Assembly (NCBI GenBank): GCA_964556425.1
Contig: CAZKWC010000050.1
Location: forward strand, 1-21,965
From: JALQUL01 sp964556425
GTDB taxonomy: Bacteria; Pseudomonadota; Gammaproteobacteria; Burkholderiales; Burkholderiaceae_C
Length of the DNA stretch: 21,965 nt
Reading direction: 5' to 3'
Shown: positions 17,677 through 21,965 of the stretch, piece after piece
Layout of the letters: each line of letters begins with the position of its first letter
How positions within the stretch are numbered: the stretch's first letter is position 1
Notes under the pieces: generated by a model
Seen by the model: only the letters and a program-made list of their open reading frames with translations
The model's database searches: none
What the model was told of the DNA's origin: nothing
Made by a program: the position numbers and the translations under genes

Positions 17677-17704
17677 AGCCTAGTTCGCTTGGGGGTTCTA
17701 GGCT
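17677..17704. terminator. Hairpin between convergent dehydrogenase and Lrp genes, possible terminator
   Basis: AGCCTAG (17677-17683) and CTAGGCT (17698-17704) form a perfect 7-bp stem around a 14-base loop, 12 bases after the dehydrogenase stop codon. No U-run follows in either direction, so it is a weak or factor-assisted terminator at best. Confidence 0.4.
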
Positions 17705-17738
17705 GTTATTGAACCTAATCGATATGACCTCATTGAAG

Positions 17739-18158
17739 CTATTTAAGCGTTGATAATAATAAACTAGTTTCAGTGGTGGCAACGCTTTCAATACGCCGAA
17801 TGCGTCCTAACACACTGTCAAACTCCTCTAAACTTTGGGCATGTAGCTCTGCCACAATATCCCATCTGCCGTTGGTGCTATGCAATGCCCCCACTGCAGG
17901 GTCGCCTCTTAATGTTTTAAGCACCACTTCAAGTTGATTGCCCTCTACGGCAATGGTCATAAAGGCGCGAATACGATGTTGCTGTGCCTCTGGTTTTAAG
18001 CGTACGGTATAACCAATTAAAATTCCAGCGCTTTCTAGTTTGGCCATTCTGTTTTGTACAGTAGCTCTGGAGACCCGTAAAATTTTGGCCAAGTTGGCAA
18101 CTGGTGTACGGGCATTGTCACGCAGTAAAGAAATCAGTTGTCGGTCGGTATCATCCAT
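17739..18158 (-). CDS. Lrp/AsnC-family transcriptional regulator
   Basis: A 139-residue regulator, slightly shorter than typical Lrp (about 150-165). The N-terminal winged helix-turn-helix (~residues 1-60) starts MDDTDRQLISLLRDNAR and has the recognition segment VSRATVQNRMAKLESAGI. The C-terminal RAM/ligand domain (~65-135) includes a GRWDIVAELHAQSLEEFD stretch. It is transcribed divergently from ornithine cyclodeaminase and arginase. Lrp-type regulators in this position often control arginine/ornithine use in response to the amino acid, so it is the likely local regulator and may also repress itself. A TATAAT-like -10 on the minus strand (18213-18218) lies upstream, without a convincing -35. 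No clear ribosome binding site precedes the ATG. Confidence 0.9.
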   Translation of the reverse strand: MDDTDRQLISLLRDNARTPVANLAKILRVSRATVQNRMAKLESAGILIGYTVRLKPEAQQHRIRAFMTIAVEGNQLEVVLKTLRGDPAVGALHSTNGRWDIVAELHAQSLEEFDSVLGRIRRIESVATTETSLLLSTLK

Positions 18159-18305
18159 TTGGTTTTTTCTTGGGTTTATTACAAAATGCCACTTTTTACT
18201 GGCGATTTGCTAATTATATATATCAAATCTATCACTTTATTGACTATCTATTAGCATAGCTTTGGTTCAAAATGAAGCTACTTTAATGATGTGAGAGTAA
18301 AACTC

Positions 18306-18322
18306 AAGGGCTGTAAACCCTT
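18306..18322. promoter_or_regulatory. Short inverted repeat in the lrp-ocd divergent region
   Basis: AAGGG (18306-18310) and CCCTT (18318-18322) are inverted copies around seven bases. This G/C-containing hairpin stands out in an AT-rich 270-base region and could be a regulator site or a leader stem-loop. The short length makes a chance origin possible. Confidence 0.25.
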
Positions 18323-18357
18323 AATTGGAATGCAGTGAAGTGTTTTTCAAACGCATC

Positions 18358-18404
18358 TTTTAATTGAGCAACAAGTTTTTATTCATAAACTTGATCAATT
18401 AAAA
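18358..18404 (+). promoter_or_regulatory. Long interrupted inverted repeat just upstream of ornithine cyclodeaminase
   Basis: The left arm has TTTTAATTGA (18358-18367), a GCAA interruption, then CAAGTTT (18372-18378). The right arm has AAACTTG (18387-18393), a single A, then TCAATTAAAA (18395-18404). All 17 arm bases pair, around an eight-base loop and an asymmetric internal loop. It ends 24 bases before the ATG and 13 bases before the GGAG ribosome binding site. It could be an Lrp-type operator or a structured 5' leader controlling translation. Confidence 0.5.
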
Positions 18405-18428
18405 AACATAATAAACTGGAGAATCAAG

Positions 18429-19532
18429 ATGGTGGACTATATCGGAATTGACACAATTCAAAAAATCATTCAGAAAATTGGCGTAGCTTCTTTTATTAAA
18501 GGCTTGGCCACTGAAATCGAATCAGATTACTGTCGTTGGGCTAGTTTTGATAAGTCACCTCGTCATGCGATTCATTCCAACGAGGGGGTAATTGAATTAA
18601 TGCCTACCAGTGATGGACATTTATATTCTTTTAAATATGTGAATGGCCATCCCAAAAATACAGCGAATGGCCTATTAACGGTGACTGCGTTTGGAGTCTT
18701 GGCTGATGTGGATACCGGTTACCCCTTGTTGCTTTCTGAATTGACGGTAACCACTGCTTTACGTACAGCTGCTATGTCTTGTTTGGCGGCGCAATGGATG
18801 GCAAGAAAAAACTCACAAATTATGGCTTTGATTGGCAATGGTTCACAAAGTGAGTTTCAAGCCTTAGGTTTTTATCATTTATTGGGTATTCGTGAACTTC
18901 GCTTATATGATGTGGATGTGGGAGCAAGCCGAAAGTTAAAGGCTAATTTAGATCAATTGAGTGCTCAGTTGCCTGGTTTAAAGGTGTCTATTGCCACCAG
19001 CGTAGCCCAGGCTGTTAAAGGGGCTGATATTGTGACAACGGTTACCGCAGACAAACGTAATGCGATTATTTTGACTCCTGAAATGATTGAACCTGGCATG
19101 CATTTAAATGCGGTAGGGGGCGATTGCCCAGGTAAAACTGAACTCCATGCTGATATTTTATTAAGGCCAGACGCAAGAGTTTTTGTAGAGTTTGAGCCAC
19201 AATCAAGAATTGAGGGCGAGTTACAACAAATGCCGGCTAATTTCGCCGTAACAGAGTTTGCTAGTTTAGTCAGTGGTCAGGCAAAAGCCAGACTATCTGA
19301 GCAAGATGTCACCATTTTTGATTCGGTTGGATTTGCGCTAGAAGATTTTTCTGCACTGCGCTATTTGCATGAGTTATTGCAAGCTCAAAAACAAAGCACA
19401 CAATTAGATTTAATACCACATTTAGCAGATCCAAAAAACTTATTTAGTTTATTATTAGACACTGGGGCAGCAATGCATACCAATGCAGTTCATTCTAGCC
19501 AAATGACTGATGGTATTGCAGTGCTTCATTAA
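18429..19532 (+). CDS. ocd: Ornithine cyclodeaminase
   Basis: A 367-residue enzyme of the ornithine cyclodeaminase / mu-crystallin family, which converts L-ornithine to L-proline and ammonia using bound NAD. The Rossmann NAD-binding segment reads MALIGNGSQSEFQALGF (~residues 133-149). The catalytic Asp is D232 in NAVGGDCPGKTEL, matching D228 of the Pseudomonas putida enzyme, and this motif separates true ornithine cyclodeaminases from alanine dehydrogenase-like relatives. The substrate-side ELTVTTALRTAA stretch is present near residue 103. A GGAG ribosome binding site lies seven bases before the ATG. It is followed after 25 bp by arginase, so the two form an arginine-to-proline operon divergent from the Lrp-type regulator. 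Confidence 0.93.
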   Translation: MVDYIGIDTIQKIIQKIGVASFIKGLATEIESDYCRWASFDKSPRHAIHSNEGVIELMPTSDGHLYSFKYVNGHPKNTANGLLTVTAFGVLADVDTGYPLLLSELTVTTALRTAAMSCLAAQWMARKNSQIMALIGNGSQSEFQALGFYHLLGIRELRLYDVDVGASRKLKANLDQLSAQLPGLKVSIATSVAQAVKGADIVTTVTADKRNAIILTPEMIEPGMHLNAVGGDCPGKTELHADILLRPDARVFVEFEPQSRIEGELQQMPANFAVTEFASLVSGQAKARLSEQDVTIFDSVGFALEDFSALRYLHELLQAQKQSTQLDLIPHLADPKNLFSLLLDTGAAMHTNAVHSSQMTDGIAVLH

Positions 19533-19557
19533 TTCTAATTTTTAAATTGTAATAGTT

Positions 19558-20499
19558 ATGACCACAATAAGCGCTGCTAACTCACTTCATCATGCTGTTT
19601 TGATTGGTGCCCCTACCGATGTAGGAGCGGGGGCCAGAGGGGCTTCTATGGGACCAGAAGCACTCAGGGTAGCTGGCTTATCTGAGGCATTGCAAGGCCG
19701 TGGCCTAAGCGTTTCAGATGTAGGCAATCTTCAGGGACCTAGCAACCCGTGGTTACCCCCCGATAAAGGCTACCGACATCTTAAAGAGGTGGTGGCTTGG
19801 AATCAGTTGGTGCATGATGCAGTGAATACTCAGTTAATGCAAAATCGCCTGCCTATTTTAATGGGAGGCGACCACTGTTTAGCGATTGGCTCTATTAGCG
19901 CAGTTGCGCAACACTGCCGTCGCGTAGGTAAAAAATTACGAGTTTTATGGCTAGATGCACATGCAGACTTTAATACCAATGCACTTACCCCTAGCGGCAA
20001 TATACACGGCATGCCAGTAGCTTGTTTAAGTGGCTTTGGCCCTCAAGAATTGATTTCTATAGGCGGGCATATTCCTGCTATTGATACCTCATGTGTCAGG
20101 CAAATTGGTATTAGAAGTGTAGATGCCGGTGAAAAACGTTTTGTGCATGAGCAAGGCCTAGAGGTTTTTGATATGCGTTATATTGATGACCATGGAATGC
20201 GTCATACAATGACGCAGGCCTTAATGGGTTTAGACCATAACACGCATTTGCATGTGAGTTTTGACGTGGACTTTTTGGACCCAGAAATTGCCCCAGGTGT
20301 TGGAACTACAGTAGCGGGAGGCCCCACCTACCGAGAGGCACATTTGTGTATGGAAATGATTGCAGAAACCGGCTTAATGGGATCTTTAGATATTATGGAG
20401 TTAAACCCTGCATTTGATATTAAAAACAAAACAGCCGCTTTAGCGGTTGATTTGGTGGAGTCATTATTTGGTAAGACCACTTTAATGCGAAGTACATAA
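19558..20499 (+). CDS. rocF: Arginase
   Basis: A 313-residue Mn-dependent arginase that hydrolyses L-arginine to ornithine and urea. All six expected metal ligands are visible: H106 in GGDH, D133, H135 and D137 in DAHADFNT, and D236 and D238 in SFDVDFLDP. SGNIHGMP supplies H150, equivalent to the catalytic His of rat arginase. VGTTVAGGPTYREAH and E281 in MELNP fit arginase better than agmatinase or formimidoylglutamase, although these ureohydrolases are close relatives. It follows ornithine cyclodeaminase by 25 bp and supplies its substrate. No Shine-Dalgarno sequence is apparent before the ATG, so translation may depend partly on coupling to the upstream gene. A palindromic tandem repeat starts directly after the stop codon. 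Confidence 0.95.
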   Translation: MTTISAANSLHHAVLIGAPTDVGAGARGASMGPEALRVAGLSEALQGRGLSVSDVGNLQGPSNPWLPPDKGYRHLKEVVAWNQLVHDAVNTQLMQNRLPILMGGDHCLAIGSISAVAQHCRRVGKKLRVLWLDAHADFNTNALTPSGNIHGMPVACLSGFGPQELISIGGHIPAIDTSCVRQIGIRSVDAGEKRFVHEQGLEVFDMRYIDDHGMRHTMTQALMGLDHNTHLHVSFDVDFLDPEIAPGVGTTVAGGPTYREAHLCMEMIAETGLMGSLDIMELNPAFDIKNKTAALAVDLVESLFGKTTLMRST

Positions 20500-20537
20500 G
20501 CAGATTGATCTGCAGATTGATCTGCAGGCTGATCTGC
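20500..20537. repeat. 12-bp palindromic tandem repeat directly after the arginase stop
   Basis: Two exact copies of GCAGATTGATCT (20500-20511, 20512-20523) are followed by GCAGGCTGATCT (20524-20535) and GC. Each GCAGAT-TG-ATCTGC junction is also an inverted repeat, so the array can form several alternative stems. No U-run follows. The remaining gap to 20723 has a possible nested fold (CCTAG 20591-20595 with CTAGG 20634-20638, around GGGTA/TACCC at 20606-20621) and no gene. Confidence 0.7.
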
Positions 20538-20723
20538 TTGTTGAGCTTAAGCAGCTTTGGCACAACTCTTCAGTTCTAACAAGTTAAGTGCCTAGTTAGT
20601 TCATTGGGTAAATTGATACCCCAAAAACAAACGCTAGGTGGCTAATTTTTTCCTAATGGTTGAAAAATGCAAGTGACCACATTTGCTATTGCTGTTGGGA
20701 ATTAGGTAATTGGCTAACTTATT

Positions 20724-20762
20724 AAAAAGAGGCAATTGTTAGGTTCAATTGCCTCTTTTTTT
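20724..20762. terminator. Strong bidirectional Rho-independent terminator
   Basis: A perfect 15-bp stem, 20724-20738 with 20746-20760, encloses a seven-base loop. The core is GAGGCAATTG with A-tract and T-tract flanks, giving a U-run in both directions. It separates arginase (plus strand) from the convergent LprI-like gene, whose stop codon at 20761-20763 directly abuts the hairpin. Confidence 0.93.
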
Positions 20763-21501
20763 ATTGTTTAAAATAAGTGCCATTAAATTTAACATTGATA
20801 CCGCCACACACTGAGGCTTGTCCATCGGGTAGTTTTTGTTCGGTGATAGTGAGTACACTGTTTTTTAATTGCTCGAATTTTACGATGCACTGTTTTGAGT
20901 TTTGCATGATAAAGCTAGTAGGTAAGCTGATGCTGCTGTAGCCTTTAAGTTGGCCAATTTGTATAGGGCTTTGTTGATTATTTTGCCACTGGGCATGGCC
21001 AGTAATATAAAGTTGATTATTTTGTAGTACCAGTACAAAAATATGAGCTGGGTTGGTATTGGAAATAGCCTGCCGCAAATAGAAACCTGACCAAGGTTGT
21101 AGACTTTCAGCTTGCTTGTCTAGGAGAGTGAGCCAATTGATTTGTTCTTGAAAAAAAGATTCAAAACAAGTGGCATTTTTACAGCTGTTATGGATGCTAG
21201 CCAAGCCATTCTGATATACCGTTTGAATGGTTTTGGCCTGTGTAGATGCCTGGATTTGTTGCTGATACAAATTACTCATTTGTTCATAGAGTGCGAATGT
21301 ATTCGCGTCCTGGCAAATAATTTTTTCAGGTGTGTTTTTAGGACTTTGGCAATTAATGGGATGATGGATTGGATTAGTGCTGCTTGTGGTATGAGTAACT
21401 GTACTTGCACTTGTGCTGGCGCTGTTGTTAGCGGCGTAGCTATGGGGTAAGCCGCATAATAAGCTGACAATGCAAAATGAATAAAATAAATGAATTTTCA
21501 T
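20761..21501 (-). CDS. Secreted LprI-like (DUF1311-like) protein with a C-terminal beta-rich domain
   Basis: A 246-residue exported protein. A Sec signal peptide, MKIHLFYSFCIVSLLCGLP, leads to cleavage near A23/A24; the Cys at 16 is not in a lipobox, so it is probably periplasmic or secreted rather than a lipoprotein. A Ser/Thr-rich linker covers ~25-45. Residues ~49-140 carry four Cys in the pattern of LprI/DUF1311 proteins (NCQSPKNTPEKIICQDAN, then SCKNATCFESFFQEQINWL), a family linked to lysozyme inhibition in mycobacteria. Residues ~145-246 are predicted beta-rich and unrecognised, with two more Cys. An AAGGAG ribosome binding site seven bases before the ATG fixes the start. It lies 29 bp downstream of the Gln-rich partial gene, suggesting one transcript. 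The lysozyme-inhibitor role is family inference only. Confidence 0.75.
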   Translation of the reverse strand: MKIHLFYSFCIVSLLCGLPHSYAANNSASTSASTVTHTTSSTNPIHHPINCQSPKNTPEKIICQDANTFALYEQMSNLYQQQIQASTQAKTIQTVYQNGLASIHNSCKNATCFESFFQEQINWLTLLDKQAESLQPWSGFYLRQAISNTNPAHIFVLVLQNNQLYITGHAQWQNNQQSPIQIGQLKGYSSISLPTSFIMQNSKQCIVKFEQLKNSVLTITEQKLPDGQASVCGGINVKFNGTYFKQ

Positions 21502-21530
21502 GAGTTGACTCCTTGTGAAGTAAAAATCGA

Positions 21531-21965
21531 TTACCGACGTTGCTCTAGGGGCGGGCTAATTTTGTTGGCTTGCTCTGTGGAGGGTGAAAAAAACTGTTTG
21601 ATGAGTTCAAGTTGTTGTGGACTAAGCGCACCTGCAAGTGCTTGGTTGGTACTGTCAGTGCTGTATTTTTCTCGGCCCGTGAGTATTGGTGTTACTGAGG
21701 CACTTTGCAGTTGAGAGTGGTTATTAGGTGTTATGGTTTTGTCTGGTGTACTTGGTATCGCTTGAGGTGGGTTGATCTCGTTGTTCTTGATCAATTGGCC
21801 TATAGCCTGAGTTATAAATGTTTGTAGTTTTTGCTCTAACTGTTGCTGAGCCATTTTGCTGAATTGTTGGCGTTGTTCTGCATTTAAGCCAATGGCATCC
21901 ATGAACTTCGTGCTTGTTTCTTGAAATTGACTGGCTATTTGTTGAAAAATAGAATCATGCTGACG
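21531..21965 (-). CDS. Gln-rich protein of unknown function, 5' end outside the window
   Basis: The reading frame stays open from the right window edge to the TAA at 21531-21533, giving at least 144 residues. The first in-frame ATG inside the window (21902) is preceded by 21 open codons that continue the same Gln-rich helical pattern (SIFQQIASQFQETSTKF), so the true start is probably beyond the edge. The visible part has an amphipathic, possibly coiled-coil N-terminal half rich in Gln, then a Pro/Ser/Thr-rich linker (PPQAIPSTPDK), then a second short helical stretch (LSPQQLELIKQFFSP). No signal peptide or transmembrane segment is visible in this fragment. It is upstream of, and probably co-transcribed with, the LprI-like gene. 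I do not recognise the family. Confidence 0.6.
   Translation of the reverse strand, partial: RQHDSIFQQIASQFQETSTKFMDAIGLNAEQRQQFSKMAQQQLEQKLQTFITQAIGQLIKNNEINPPQAIPSTPDKTITPNNHSQLQSASVTPILTGREKYSTDSTNQALAGALSPQQLELIKQFFSPSTEQANKISPPLEQRR

Overview
The window reads as chromosomal DNA of an AT-rich Gram-negative bacterium. Evidence is a predicted outer-membrane beta-barrel protein, Sec-type signal peptides and proteobacterial-type catabolic genes. The Lrp / ornithine cyclodeaminase / arginase block and the divergent fatty-acid genes suggest a low-GC betaproteobacterium, probably Burkholderiales-like. That assignment is an inference from gene content; no rRNA, tRNA or other taxonomic marker is present.

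Left edge (1-1222): the first ~41 bases look like the terminal inverted repeat of an IS3-family element that continues out of the window. A short G/C-tract-rich non-coding stretch follows, then a minus-strand DUF1993 gene and a 523-bp AT-rich gene-free leader.

Surface module (1223-12677): two very large plus-strand genes, 55 bp apart, form the most distinctive part. The first encodes a 2491-residue exported, cysteine-containing protein. It is built of an N-terminal adhesin-like region, two SdrD-B-like domains with Asp/Asn-rich loops, three tandem ~260-residue double modules (DUF5979-like plus DUF11-like) and further DUF11-like domains. The second encodes a 1307-residue outer-membrane protein with a conserved periplasmic core and a long C-terminal beta-barrel ending in Phe. 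I infer a stalk-plus-anchor surface system whose function is not established.

Fatty-acid oxidation island (12744-17704): a minus-strand pair, thiolase then FadB/FadJ-type hydratase/dehydrogenase, ends at a strong terminator. It is divergent from a plus-strand long-chain-type acyl-CoA dehydrogenase. Together they cover all four steps of one beta-oxidation turn. The divergent intergenic region holds a near-perfect 26-bp palindrome that is a good operator candidate.

Arginine catabolism (17739-20499): a minus-strand Lrp/AsnC regulator is divergent from ornithine cyclodeaminase and arginase. These two enzymes convert arginine to ornithine plus urea, then ornithine to proline plus ammonia. A long interrupted inverted repeat lies just upstream of the ornithine cyclodeaminase start, and a 12-bp palindromic tandem repeat directly follows arginase.

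Right edge (20724-21965): a perfect bidirectional terminator separates arginase from a convergent minus-strand pair. The pair is a secreted LprI-like (DUF1311-like) protein and, upstream of it, an unrecognised Gln-rich protein cut by the window edge.
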